This document shows positions 32,270 through 43,961 of a stretch of DNA of 64,000 nucleotides, piece after piece. The position numbers were made by a program, and so were the translations under genes. This stretch comes from Hydractinia symbiolongicarpus (lineage: Eukaryota; Cnidaria; Hydrozoa; Anthoathecata; Hydractiniidae): contig NC_079885.1 of the NCBI RefSeq assembly GCF_029227915.1, positions 6,632,001 through 6,696,000 on the forward strand, given 5' to 3'. The stretch's first letter is position 1. Each line of letters opens with the position of its first letter. Under the pieces are notes generated by a model. That model made no database searches and had not been told where the DNA came from. It worked only from the letters and a program-made list of their open reading frames with translations.

Positions 32270-32327
<58 letters not shown>
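32270..32327 (+). repeat. Internal 58-base poly(A) tract
   Basis: An uninterrupted run of A between the gag-pol stop and the polypurine tract of the Copia element. An encoded poly(A) inside an LTR element is unusual. It could be slippage growth, or a trace of a polyadenylated RNA being joined in. Confidence 0.9.
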
Positions 32328-32330
<3 letters not shown>

Positions 32331-32517
32331 CAAATTTGTGTTATAATTGCTCATAGAAATTTGTTATTGAAAAGACGTTGATTTTCGTTGATAGACATCT
32401 CGTTGATAGATTGTTGTAAAAGGGACATTGAGATTGACATTCATTTTCGGGAGATAGCTAACCATGAGACTATGGCCTGATACTGTGAATGCAATTGATA
32501 CGAATTTACAATCAACG

Positions 32518-32538
32518 AAAAGAAGAAAAGAAGGGAGA
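32518..32538 (+). promoter_or_regulatory. Polypurine tract
   Basis: Purine run AAAAGAAGAAAAGAAGGGAG ending one base before the 3' LTR. It primes plus-strand DNA synthesis. Confidence 0.85.
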
Positions 32539-32539
32539 T

Positions 32540-32792
32540 TGATACTTTTCCCTTTAGACGAGATATTAACTAATTAAAGTAATAACAAATCATAGCTGTG
32601 GAGGAGCTTGAGTTATACCAGTCATATTGTTTAATGGTTACATTGGAGAACATTGTTATTTGTTAATCGTCGTGTTAATGATATTAATAGTGGTGTTATT
32701 GAGAGTTAATTAATTGTTTGTTTTCACTTGGATTATTTGACTGGAGAAATTGTTTTCTATTCAAGGTAACTAACATTTAGTACTAATTTTCA
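32540..32792 (+). repeat. 3' LTR of Copia element
   Basis: 253 bp, identical to the 5' LTR except at two sites. Followed by the second TTAGT. Confidence 0.95.
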
Positions 32793-33256
32793 TTAGTGTC
32801 AGCTGTTAAACATATTTTCAAACCTGCATCCTTTTGTAGCTCCAGGACCGTTTTAATAAAAGGAGGATTTGCCTATCACACTCACGAAAGGACATTATTT
32901 GCCAGCTAATTGGTGGTCACTTTTCAGACTAAGTAGTTGTGAAATTGAAAGAAAAAAAGGTGTTAAGAGGGACCAGCGATAAGTGGGATCTCAGAATTTT
33001 AAAGGGTCAAATGACAAAGACAATAACAACTTAGACTTATTTGCATCACATTTCCTTAAAACAGAGCTCTATTTAACCATTTACTAAATGATGTTCTCAA
33101 AGGTGATATTGCTATCAAAGAATACATTTTAACTCATCCGTATTAAATGAGCAAAGTATAGACAATCATCAAAAGTATTAGCTGAAAAAATAATTGTAGA
33201 TTTCTTACCGAAATTCAATTCTTTTGAGAAGATTATAGCAGATCATAAACTTCTAT

Positions 33257-33660
33257 GCACTATTCCCACATGTGTTCCTCGAAATTGTTATTTTTTGCCA
33301 GTTCCAAATTGTTGCAATACAAGATTGCATGTGCAGGTAACTCAGTTCTGCCAGCTCTACCAAATTCTTGCATGTAACTTTCTAAATTTGTTGGAGGCTT
33401 GATGTGAATCACATTTTCAATAGTTGGGGCATCAACTTCCATTCCCAAAGCTGTTGTAGCAAAGATAACTCTTGTTCTTGACTTTGTTACAACCTATTTC
33501 TTTTATTGTGCAAGATTTTATTAGTTTTGTTGCTGGAGCATGGTATCGTTGAAATAGTGCTTCTTCTATTTTTTCTGTTCCATTAAAAGAATTTTCAATT
33601 ATTTGTTCGAATAATCCAATTGCGTACCTACAATCCACATCATATATCTGTACTACCCAA
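33257..33660 (-). pseudogene. RecQ-like helicase fragment, frameshifted
   Basis: The minus strand from about 33640 reads DCRYAIGLFEQIIENSFNG, then FQRYHAPATKLIK. After a one-base shift near 33480 it reads VIFATTALGMEVDAPTIENV, IHIKPPTNLESYMQEFGRAG and HAILYCNN. These are helicase motifs V (ATTALGME) and VI (QEFGRAGR) of RecQ-type SF2 helicases. Motifs I-IV lie outside or are lost. RecQ-like ORFs are often multicopy in invertebrate genomes, probably carried by mobile elements, so a mobile origin is more likely than a BLM/WRN orthologue. Dead. Confidence 0.7.
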
Positions 33661-34330
33661 CTACTGATGCATGATGTTCATAGGATAGAGTTGTCGTTCT
33701 TTATTTATTTTTTTTGGCAATATGTATTAGCATTTGATCGTACGCTTTTAGACAATAGCTGTTGCTTAACAGTACTTGCCTATTGATGAAGTTTTTTCAA
33801 ATTTTCAATTGCTGCAAAAAGAGCGTTAGCTATTAGAACTAACATCACACTGTCTGTAGAATTTGCCCTCTATGTACTTAGTTTTTATAGCGTCTCTGCG
33901 AATTTCTTTACCCCTATTACAAAAAAAAAACATTCTTTGTAACAATTCAAATTTTTTTAATTAGATTTTCTGTGCATTATATTTTATTGAATTTTGTGTT
34001 GAAATAGTCTATTATGTTTTTCTACTATTGTGATCAAATTTTGTTATTAATGAGAAGATTCAAAGAATTTTTGTTTCTTTAGGGGATTGTTAATACCCTA
34101 TTTTTCTTATTACTTTTGGATAAAACGTTTGCTAAGCAGTTGTTACATTACAGTACTATTTTCATTGATAGTGCACAAGAGAGTTTCGAAAAACATTGCA
34201 ATCAGTTATTTTTATTATTTTTCAGTAGAAAATATTTGCTCAAAAAAATATTTATCTACAAGGACAAACTTGCTGGCTAAGAGGTAACAAACTGAATATA
34301 CATAAATATAAGTAAACTAGCCCAGGGAGC
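33661..34330. other. Stretch without recognised gene
   Basis: AT-rich sequence. A 66-codon plus frame (34087-34287) that opens with TTG has a hydrophobic stretch and no recognised features. Confidence 0.3.
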
Positions 34331-34369
34331 TGGCGTCGTAACGTCGGGTGAAGCTTTTAGTATATATGT

Positions 34370-34745
34370 TACCCGGGTGTAAACGGCAAGGTTAGTGCTT
34401 AAATGAAGGTAAACCGCCCAGATGCGGCTTTAATTACAGGTATATGGTGTGCTGCAAATTTAGTAGAGCGCTTACAGCAATAAGACCTTTCTTGCATCAA
34501 ATATCAATTTGATAGACAGCTTTTTGTAAACTTTATTCGCGAGGTTGTTTGCGTATATCATACGTCTTGTTTATGTTTAGGCCACAAATTTAGTGAAGCA
34601 TGGCATGTTTTATATTGTTAATAACCTGCATAAAAATGGACTGCTTAAGTGCAGGTAAACTGTACCCCACATCCAGATGGAGTCCTTTATAAAAGGTGTA
34701 CGGTATGTCGCAAATCTAATGAAGCGCTCATAGCATATCGGATGT
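34370..34745. repeat. Diverged tandem repeat, period about 250 bp
   Basis: GGTAAAC...CAGATG...GGTATATGGTGTGCTGCAAAT...GAGCGCTTACAGCA (34410-34481) is repeated as GGTAAAC...CAGATG...GGTGTACGGTATGTCGCAAAT...AAGCGCTCATAGCA (34657-34735). The same motif family occurs in 1-425. Confidence 0.45.
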
Positions 34746-36325
34746 AATGCATTTCTCAAAAAATACCTTTCTCTGCAATGTTAACTAAAACAAAAGACCT
34801 GTTTGTAACACTAAATTTTGACCAGCAATTTTCTATTTTGCGGAATATAAGTTCCGAGAATGTTCAAGATTAATTGTAAGTCACATCGGGGAGATCGTTT
34901 AGTATCGGAACAAAATTAATAATTAGTAAAAAATAAACCCTTAGCGACACGGGTTAATCTTTTAAAAAAATAAACGTACTACCCAGCTGCACATAACAGA
35001 AGAAAAATAATTTCGAAAATCTGTTGTAGCGGACTATCTTTGGCTTTACTTTCACTTTTTAAATAGACTTCGTGTAGTTTGCTAGCTACAATCGAATTGG
35101 CAGCTGGTATTTGGGTTCTTTCACTTCCTAGCCAGAGGTAGCTAACAACTAGGTAGCAAAAAACCCAGGTTGCAGCTAGGTAAATATTAAGTTGGTGAAG
35201 GTAACAAAAAAATAAACAATAACGGTGGCTAGGATAAAAATCACTTTTACCAAACTAAGTGAAATCTTTAAAAGAGTAGCAATAAACAAGGGCAGGAAGC
35301 TAACTGACTTGAGGATACTCCCTTCTCCTTAATACAAAAAATTCTTAAATTGTTTTGTTTATGATTTATATGTGACTAGAATACGTGACAATATATTTAT
35401 CTCCGTGTAGGTGAGCAAAGACAGACCTGTCAAATCAACGCCACCGATTTCAAAATGGGCGTACTTATGCTGACTTAGATTGTTTCATATTTCTTCTTCA
35501 GCATGTCGAAGCCGTGGAAAACTTGCTGATTGGCTATTTATAAACACCGGACGTCGTGATAGGTCAACTTTCCGCGATCGGTCAAAACAAACCAGGTTTT
35601 GCAGGTATCCGATATATAGCTGCTTTGCTGCGTGGGTTCCAAAAACAAAGATGCGCGTAGAATAAGACAGGGTGGAAAACATAATCGAATAAATATATTA
35701 AAACAAAATAACACACGAAAGAACACACGAAATTAATTTCTAAAATGGGATGTTCATCAAACATGGCATTTGAAGCATGGTATTGCAACTGAATATCATG
35801 CAAAGGAAGAATATCAACAAGAAGTAAAAAAAAATACACGAAAATGTGGTAATAAAGGAACTGGGTATGATCATGTCTAATACACATCCCTTTATTAGTG
35901 TTTCCCCAGTCAGAAATTACAATGTTCATGTCATGGAAAGGTGTTGTGGAACTTATTTGTCCTGTATATCTTATTGTGCAGGTTCCTACTAACCACAACT
36001 AGAGCATTTAGAAAACAATGGCATGAATAATAGGCTGAAACTCCTACTGAGTTAAATAATTCTTCCAAATTCAGGGAAAAATGGCAGCTTGTACTAACAC
36101 TTTGTACCTACAAATTTTCTTTTTAAAAGGTACTTTTGAAAAATAGAAGCTAGTTCTTATCCATAACTTAAAGAGCACACCTAAACAACCAAACCACAGC
36201 TTTACTTCGAGAAATATGTGACATGCATATGTTTTATATGTGTGACATATAAAACATTGTTGCTATAGAATGATTAGATTTTTAAATAGAGTTTTTCAAG
36301 TTGGCCCATGCAGCACATCAAAATG
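34746..36325. other. Stretch without recognised gene
   Basis: Short overlapping frames on both strands (35480-35998) show no domain. No repeats with clear ends were resolved. Confidence 0.3.
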
Positions 36326-36329
36326 TCAT

Positions 36330-36880
36330 GTAAGTGAGGCAACGGTGTTAATGTTAATTTAATAGCTATTGTTTCAACCGCCTTAATCGGTCTAATAACC
36401 TTTTCCACAGGGTATTGGAACCTTAGCTATTTGGCTTGTTTTCTTTCTCTTGTGGAGTCTTCCGAAAAGTTCCCCGTTTAACAGGTTGCACTGTTAAATA
36501 ATTCTGATTGAAAACACTATTTTGAAATAATAAAACCTCTATCAGCCATAATTCTCGAATAAGAAAAAATGCTGACTTTTAATAACTTTGTCTGACAACC
36601 TTCCTGTGTATGGCTCATACAAACGTAATAAATGAATTTGGTGTAACTGAGATTGGCAATTTTACTGTGTTATGGTGTTTGTACTCTGACCATGTGGCTG
36701 ATTGTAATTCTAGATATTTTGGCGTATCTACTAAAGTCTCGGAACAATGGAATCTGCTAACAACAGCTCGAAACTCATTAAATTTATTAGGAAGATCTTA
36801 TTTGGTTCTTTCTGGTCACACAAAAAAGCTATAGACTTCAAATACTGGAAAACCATATTCAAATATCTTTTAACACTAAG
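36330..36880 (-). pseudogene. DDE_Tnp_4-type transposase relic
   Basis: The minus strand, in mixed frames, reads VDTPKYLELQSATWSEYKHH, NTVKLPISVTPNSFITFV, PYTGRLSDKVIK, MADRGFII and YPVEKVIRPIKAV. These are the consecutive conserved blocks of THAP/Harbinger-like DDE transposases (S-EYKHHNT-K, P-G-ITFVS, Y-GR-SDK, MADRGF, HVERVI-R-K), including two catalytic acidic positions. Several frame changes and stops make it dead. It directly abuts the Helitron-like array starting at 36913. Confidence 0.65.
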
Positions 36881-36912
36881 CAAACGACACATCAAACCCA
36901 TCTGCTAAACCA

Positions 36913-39900
36913 TCTATATAATAATACGCCAGTTCCGTGTCTCTGTGACAGGCAAAGTTGATGTCTTCATTTTCCTTTGATGTTGCCGAAAAATGCATGT
37001 CTAATATGGTAAATATTCAGACGTTACGGCGCGACGAAAATAACACTACTTTAACGTCAATATCCTATATTAAATTAATGAAGCCATTACAGTGCACCTA
37101 AAACTTTGAGGCTAAATAACTTGGAAACCAGTTGGTGACGTCAATGATTTTTCACTGCGTGGGTAACTAGGGACCACCTGGGACCAATTTGGGTAAGTTT
37201 CCCAAACCTAGGTCCCCAAATCGGTTTTGAACTGGACGGGTTGATGACGTCATCGAAAAACCTTCAAATCCTAATATCTCTGCAACCGTTTGTCGAAAAT
37301 ACGCGATCCTATACATTTTCTTGATAAGCGTTTTAAGACCTATACAATGAAGGCAGCAGGTATACAAATTTCTAAAAAAAAAATTTGGGGGGTTTGACTG
37401 GCCATTGCTGACATCAGCAAAATGTTAAAACCCTTATGTCTCATTAACTGCTTATCAAAAAGATATGATCATATACATTTTCTTGGTCAGCGTTTTAACA
37501 TCTGCATAGTACAGGCAACGAATAAACTAAATTTCGCCAAATATTTTTGTAGTTGCACTGCTGACGTCAGCAAAAAATCTAAAACAACCTACTTTTCCAT
37601 TGTCCTTCTGCCTAAGTGGATTTTTCCACGGGCCTTATCGACTAGTCTCTTATAATAATACGCTAAGTGTGTCTGTCTGTCACTTTTGCAAACACGATAT
37701 TTTTTACCACCCGAATGCGCGAGTTTTTCGAGTTTTTTTGTTTTGACGTCAAAGGAAAGTATATTAAGATTAGTGAAGCCATTGCATTGCACTTTTAAAT
37801 TTAAGGCTAAATAACTTGGAAACGGGTGGAAATAACTGACGTCATCTCCTGCGTAGGTAACTAGGGACCACTTTTGACCAATTTGGGTAAGTTTCCCAAA
37901 CCTGGGTCCCTGAATCCGTTTCGGGAATTGACGGGTTGATGACGTCATCAAAAAACCTTCAAACCCTAATATCTCTGCAACCGTTTGTCAAAAATACACG
38001 ATCCTATACATTTTCTTGATCAGCGTTTCAAGATCTATACGATAAAGGCAACAGGCATACACATTTCTGAAAAAAAAGTTTTGTGTTCTGACATGTCTCT
38101 GCTGACGTCATCAAAATTTAAATGACGGTTATTTTTCTCTGTTATCCTGCCTAAGTGGATTTTTCCACGGGCCTTATCGACTAGTCTATATAATAATACG
38201 CCAGTTCTGTCTGTGACTTTTGCAAAGTGGATAAAATTTCTTTGATAAAGTCTATAAAACATCGCCTATAAATTTCTTCTGTAAATTAGCAAACTTTAAC
38301 GTTAAAGCAATATTGACGTCAAAGGAAAGTATATTAAGATTAGTGAAGCCATTGCATTGCACTTTTAAATTTAAGGCTAAATAACTTGGAAACGGGTGGA
38401 ATTAACTGACGTCATCTCCTGCGTGGGTAACTAGGGACTACCTGAGACCAATTTGGGTAAGTTTTCCAAACCTGGGTCACCGAATCCGTTTCGGAATGGA
38501 CGGGTTACTGACATCATCAAAAACTTTTACACCCTAATATCTCTGCATCCATTTGTCAAAAGTACACGATCCTATACATTTCCTTGATCAGCATTTCAAG
38601 ATCTATACGATGAAGGCAACAGGTATACATATTTCTGAAAAATTTTTTTGGGTTTTCACAGGTCTCTGCTGATGTCTGCAAAATTTAAATGACGGTTGTT
38701 TTTCTCTGTTATCCTGCCTAAGTGGATTTTTCCACGGGCCTTATCGACTAGTCTATATAATAATACGCCAGTTCTGTCTGTCTGTCTGTGACTTTTGCAA
38801 AGTGGATAAAATTTCTTTGGTAAAGTCTATAAAACATCGTCTATAAATATGTTCTGTAAATTACCAAACTTTTACGTTGAAGCAATATTGACGTCAAAGG
38901 AAAGTATATTAAGATTAGTGAAGCCATTGCATTGCACTTTTAAATTTAAGGCTAAATAACTTGGAAACGGGTGTAAATAACTGACGTCATCTCCTGCGTA
39001 GGTAACTAGGGACCACCTGGGACCAATTTGGGTAAGTTTCCCAAACATGGATCCCCGAATCCGTTTCGGCAATGGACGGGTTGATGACGTCACGAAAAAC
39101 CTTCAAACCCTAATATCTCTGCAACAGTTTGTCAAAAATACGCGATCCTATACATTTTCTTGATCAGCGTTTCAAGATCTATACGATAAAGGCAACAGGC
39201 ATAGACATTTCTGAAAAAAAAAGATTTTTTGCATAATTGTTTGTTTTTGCTGACGTCAGCAAAATTTTTAAACCCTCCCTTAATCACATTAACCGCTCAT
39301 ATCATCAAAAGCACATAATCATATACATTTTCTTGATCAGCGCTTTAATCTCTACACAATAGATGCAACGCAAAAACAAAATTCTAAATTTTTAATGGAT
39401 AGGTTTCTGACGTCATCAAAATTTTTATCCTGCTTTAGTGGATTTTTCCACGGGCCTTATTAACTAGTCTATACAATAATACGCCAGTTCCGTGTCTCTG
39501 TGACAGGCAAAGTAGATGTGCTCATTTTCCTTTGATCGTACCGAAATTTTCTTTAAAGTAACCGAAAAATGCATGTCTAATATATTAAATTTTCTGACGT
39601 TACGCCGCGACGTCAATAACACCACTTTAACGTCAATATCCTATAATAAATTAATGAAGCCGTTACAGCGCACTTATAACTTTGAGGCCAAATAACTTGG
39701 AAACGAGGAGGTGACGTCAACGATTTTTCATCGTGTGAGTAACTAGGGGCCACCTGTGACCAATTTGGGTAAGTTTTCCAAACCTGGGTTTCCGAATCTG
39801 TTTCGGAATGGAGGGGTTGTTGACGTCATCAAAACTCTAAGATCTCAGCAACCGTTCCTATACATTTTCGTGACCAGCATTTTAAGATCTATAAGATGAA

Positions 39901-40300
39901 TGCAACGGGTGTACGAGTTTGTGAAGAAATTTTTTTTGGGACTTTTGGTAGAGACTTGCTGACGTCAGCAAAATGTTTAAGCCCTTATATCTCCTCCTAA
40001 TATCTCTGCAATACTTTGTCAAAAGTACATGACCCTATACATTTTCTTTGATCAGCGTTTCAAGATCTATACGATATATACGACAACAGGTGTACGAATT
40101 TCTTCAAAAAAGTTTTTGGGTTTTGACGAGCCATTGCTGACGTCACCAAAACTTTTAAAACCTTATTTCTCCTTAGGCGTTTGTTGTAAACATATGCTAT
40201 ACATTATTTTGATCAGCGTTTTAATCTCTACACAATACAGGCAACAAATAAACTAAATTTGGCTAATTTTTTTTGTATTTGCACTGCTGACCTCAGCAAA
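36913..40300 (+). mobile_element. Tandem array of five Helitron-like non-autonomous units
   Basis: Units run 36913-37645, 37646-38184, 38185-38751, 38752-39467 and 39468-about 40300. Each begins TCTATATAATAATACGCC (or a close variant) plus TCTGTCTG, and units 1-4 end GTGGATTTTTCCAC, then GGGCCTTATCGACTAG. At each junction CTAG is directly joined to the next TC. The left flank is A. The last unit loses its final 50 or so bases. TC start, 3' hairpin and CTAG end define Helitrons; no Rep/helicase ORF is present. TGACGTCA occurs 18 times in the array. Short frames inside (for example 37589-37951 minus) are repeat shadows. Confidence 0.75.
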
Positions 40301-40304
40301 AAAG

Positions 40305-41180
40305 GTAAGTCATATATGACATTTATATGATTCTAAGGAGACCACAAGCAGATAAAAGATGAGTGGCAAGTATTACTTACAAACTACAAAAGCATCTTCT
40401 TTTTCGTGATAATTTCAACACAATAGGGGTTGAAATTTGGTAACTTCTTATCATTTTTTAAAATACAGTCAGTTGTTATGTTGGCTCATCGGTTAGCACG
40501 TGATCAGGAAAAAAAACGTGCAGTTTTCTTTCTCTTTAAGTATCCCTATTAACAGTTCATGTTTTAGCATTTTCTGGCAATACTTCGTTTCTCCCTTTTG
40601 GAAGAGATCCCCTCCACCCCTAGATTTTCAGAGTCTGGCCTGAATCGTGTTAAGATAGGTTTATACTTGAACGAAATTGTTGAATCGATCGGCAATAAGT
40701 ATGAAGCAATTCTCCGTTTGGCCGATCAATAAATAGAACGAGTGGAAGCCTGCAGGTAGACAGACAGTTCTAAAAATTTGATTTGTTGTCAGTAGACTGG
40801 GTTTATTGTTAAGATCACAATAAAACAACATAGTTACATATTTTTATCCTTCTTCTTACCTTATTTGTTGGTTCCACTGAGTTGTCATTAAAAAAAGGCA
40901 ATAACCTTACCAAGAAGCGATCAATATAAGAAATGCCCGGGAGAAGGAAGGAATTGTTAGAGCAGGTTAATTATCAGAAGAAGGATTGAAAAAGGTAAAT
41001 GCCTAGTCCAGTTCTATAGGGTAAAATTGCCTATTACTGCCCTTGAACGGTCACAGTTGCTCTATTTGCTTTAAGTAAACGGTAAAGTAAAAATAAATTG
41101 CCAAGCCGTTTTTATTGAGTGAGTAAGAATCAAAGAGTTCCCTAACTGGTTCTTTTGGTTTTTATATAACAAACACCGCC
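40305..41180. other. Stretch without recognised gene
   Basis: Intergenic sequence between the Helitron-like array and copy 2 of the membrane-hairpin family. No repeats or coding features were recognised. Confidence 0.35.
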
Positions 41181-41183
41181 AGC

Positions 41184-41840
41184 ATGAATAATGAAGAAAA
41201 TCTTCGCCGTATTAACAAGTGTGAAGACGAAATGTGGAAAACGTATAAGCTACTGACGCAAACAATCTCAAACTGCGCAGAAAACAAGGTAAGACTTGGT
41301 AGTAAATTTTTTTTGGATATAATGGGTGACTATTTCTTTCCAGACAACAAACAAAAGATTAAGTTTTGTAAAAAATCGATTCAATATTTCACCGATTTCC
41401 TTCATCAATCTAAACAACAGGTAAGCAAAAACTAAACTAATCTGGCGTATATTAAAACATTGATCATCAGATGGCAGAAATCACAGAGATCTATTCCTTT
41501 GTTTTTAAGGCACGTGAATATTCGATTTGAGTCAACGATACCAGCGCCTTTTAAAGGATCTAGTTTCCCACTGACGGTGTTAAAGTTTGAGACGTTCATT
41601 TGCATTGCAATTACATCTATTGTATGCATCATTGGTGATGGTATGTGTGCAATCTTGCATTCGCCATAATAGAACCGATTCTAATGGTTACAACAGTTAT
41701 GATGCGAGGTTATGAACGAAAGAGGTATTTCGAAAAAAGCAAAAAATGTACGAGAAGAATATAAAAGAGGTACGAGAAGAAGTTTATAAACCTCTAGAAG
41801 AAATCAACCAACAATTAACATGGTTATTGAAGATATTATT
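41184..41840 (+). pseudogene. Membrane-hairpin family, copy 2 (broken)
   Basis: Begins with ATG (MNNEENLRRIN), aligning with the MQNDRILQRIS start of the intact gene at 51700. Carries DIMGDYFFPDNK and KKSIQ, then an in-frame TAA (41433-41435) where the intact copy has Gln. The same frame continues: IRFESTIPAPFKGSSFPLTV, then the first membrane segment. After about 41655 the frame shifts: AFAIIEPILMVTTVMMRGYE, RKRYFEK; it then shifts again before EVREEVYKPLEEINQQL. So one stop and two frameshifts. Near-complete length shows that it was once a full gene. Function unknown. Confidence 0.65.
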
Positions 41841-41914
41841 TCGGTTTGTCTGTTCAGTATTCATATTATTGTGGAAAATTATACAAATACATGCTCAACA
41901 TCATTATACTTTGC

Positions 41915-41948
41915 CCTATGATGGGAGAAGGATCTCCCGAAACGTCGC
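41915..41948 (+). ncRNA. Hammerhead-ribozyme-like motif, degenerate
   Basis: CCCTATGAT, then a perfect GGGAGA / TCTCCC hairpin with a short loop, then GAAACGTCG. This is closest of the three copies to a type I hammerhead (CTGATGA, stem II, GAAAC-GTC), but the core reads CTATGAT. It lies just after copy 2 of the membrane-hairpin family. Confidence 0.35.
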
Positions 41949-42781
41949 CTACTAAACTATCATGTTCAAGAAATGATAAACTTTTCACAGTAATTAACAT
42001 AGTGGTTATTTTTATTAGTTTTAAATTTTTGTTTATTTGCGCTGGTCTGATGCTAGGTGTAGCAATGATTTAGTTACTTTCTTAATACCTATAGCATAAA
42101 GGAGTACTTTGGTAGCATATATATATTACTTAGCATAACTTAGAATAGATGTAAAACATATACAATGGTACATTATCTTACGTAAATGATATCTTTTGTT
42201 TCTAATTTAAAGTGAAAATACATCCGAACTATTATTGATCCAAGGGTTGCAAACTTACTTTTTCAATATTTTAACTCTTCATAATAGACTGGTAGGTTAC
42301 CATATTCCATGAAATGAACAAGTCATGAAATTAACGCGGTTTTTCAGAATTCGCATTAAATTGATTACCGTTAATTAAATGCATTGTTAGTTTAAAAACT
42401 GTTAATTTCATGACTCGTTAATTAAAATACTGTTAATTTGGTAACATTTTTGTAATATATAAAAGCTTAAAAAATATAGAAATACAATTTTTTTTACAAA
42501 CTTTTTACTATTTCCTCCTCATCGGACGATTATGGTTGGTTTTCGGTAGCAATATTCAATTCGAAGAAAAAACACGTCAACATTTATAAAATTATATTCA
42601 GTTTCTGCAAAGTATATTCAGCTTCAGCAAAATATATATTCAGCTTCTGAAAAATATGTTCGCTTTAGCAAAATATGTTTAACTTTAGTAATTTTGTTTT
42701 CTTTTTTACAGCAACAAATTTTTAAATTTATCAAGGCTTTTATGCTCATGGATCACATTTTTAAGCTCATTGTCACTAATC

Positions 42782-43383
42782 TCAGTAAATCTCCGGACAT
42801 TGTGTAAGTAGTATTTTGTAACACGGCGGAAAATAATTTATCCATTTAGATATCCATTTAGATACCATAAACATTTCCGCTATGTTGTCCCATGAATTTT
42901 CCATGTCTCTAAGGCTTTCAAGGGATTCTTTGCGTAGGTGAGATCTTGGTCTACCAGGTCTATTGTTCATTTCTATTGAAGGTGGGTTATATGATACTTG
43001 TGCAACATGGCAAGGTGGGTACCACTCACTCCCTACGAATCTTTATTTATTTGCCATGAGATCGAAAATAAACTGATTGCTTTCTGTTACTAATGGTAAA
43101 ATCTGTGCAAACGCTTCTAAGGCAATCTTCACTCGTGATATGGCTATTTCTTTTTCTAGTTTTGACTGTAAAGTTTTGGCATATTCCAACGTTCTAGCAG
43201 ACTTTGAAAAAAGGTATTCAAACCTTCCACTACTCGCATGTGTACAATTTGCTGCCATTGTATATTATTATAACAGTCTTCGACAAAATCTGATCTGAAG
43301 TGATGATTTATGCAATCATAATTCATGCATGCCGTTACACACTCCACTTTACTCCACTTTTGACAATCTTCGCGATGACACAA
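42782..43383 (-). pseudogene. Transposon ORF remains, integrase-associated N-terminal type
   Basis: The minus strand holds short open pieces in sequence: KVECVTACMNYDC (43383-43156 frame), a helical EYAKTLQSKLEKEIAISRVK (43258-43043) and GRPRSHLRKESLESLRDMEN plus SWDNIAEMFMVSKW (42970-42782). The last piece matches the GRPRF-I--EQL--LR-LGFTWTDIA-LLGVS block that precedes rve-like integrase domains in multicopy fish and cnidarian ORFs. No integrase core is visible, and the pieces are in different frames. Confidence 0.4.
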
Positions 43384-43685
43384 GCAGTTGGTAATTAATT
43401 TTGAGGACTAATAATTACTGCAATCTGCGATTTTAAGGACCATGACAACTACAAATACACAAACACAAACAAAAAAAAAGACTTGAAATATGAAGATTTT
43501 TTTATTTACTCCAGTCATCACTTGCTGAACATAAAAAGTTGTTTTATAAGGAATAAAAATGTGTTGAATATACTTTGCAGAAGCCGAGCATATATATGTT
43601 GCTGAAGCTGATTATATTTTGCTGAATTTGAATATAATTTTATAAATATTGACGTCTTTTTCTTCGACTTGAATATTGCTACTGA

Positions 43686-43961
43686 AAACCAACCATAGAC
43701 GATAGCTCAACAGTGCTCTCTTTTTCAGCGATCTTTTTTAAAATAGCTGTTGTAACATCTTCATACTCTGATCCAAGTGGAAAATTAATTAAAAGCAACT
43801 TTTCTTCCAAAATTTTTAATTCTTTAACGTTGTCATTCCAAACAACGATATCCATAACTTCGATTTTAAAATCGCCTTGTAATAGAGGAGACTGCTTTAC
43901 TACCGTGGATTCGAATGTTGCCGTAATTTTTGCTTCGTATGATATCGCATATTCTCAAATT
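43686..43961 (-). CDS. Unrecognised ORF of about 90 codons within the inverted-repeat element
   Basis: Uninterrupted minus-strand frame without an upstream ATG, ending at TAG in GFQ-stop. Segments: ITATFESTVVKQSPLLQGDF, KIEVMDIVVWNDNVKELKIL, EEKLLLINFPLGSEYEDVTT, AILKKIAEKESTVELSS. It looks like a genuine protein (beta strands then helices) and is probably an exon of the element's own protein or a captured gene. Its 3' end lies beside the right inner arm. Family not recognised. Confidence 0.35.

Larger units (their letters stand above)
27645..32797 (+). mobile_element. Near-complete Copia (Ty1/copia) LTR retrotransposon
   Basis: LTRs of 253 bp (27650-27902 and 32540-32792), each starting TG and ending CA, differ at only two sites. 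They are flanked by a 5 bp target duplication TTAGT (27645-27649 and 32793-32797). The order is LTR, primer site, one gag-pol ORF, poly(A) tract, polypurine tract, LTR. Integrase precedes reverse transcriptase, which defines Copia. LTR identity of about 99% indicates recent insertion. A single-base shift near the end of RNase H damages this copy. Confidence 0.95.

Noticed and set aside
37589-39093. Repeated minus frames reading MTSSTRPLPKRI...GKLTQIGPRWSLVTYAGDD
   Set aside because: They recur because the Helitron-like units repeat. Frames differ in ends and stops between units, so they are not conserved coding.
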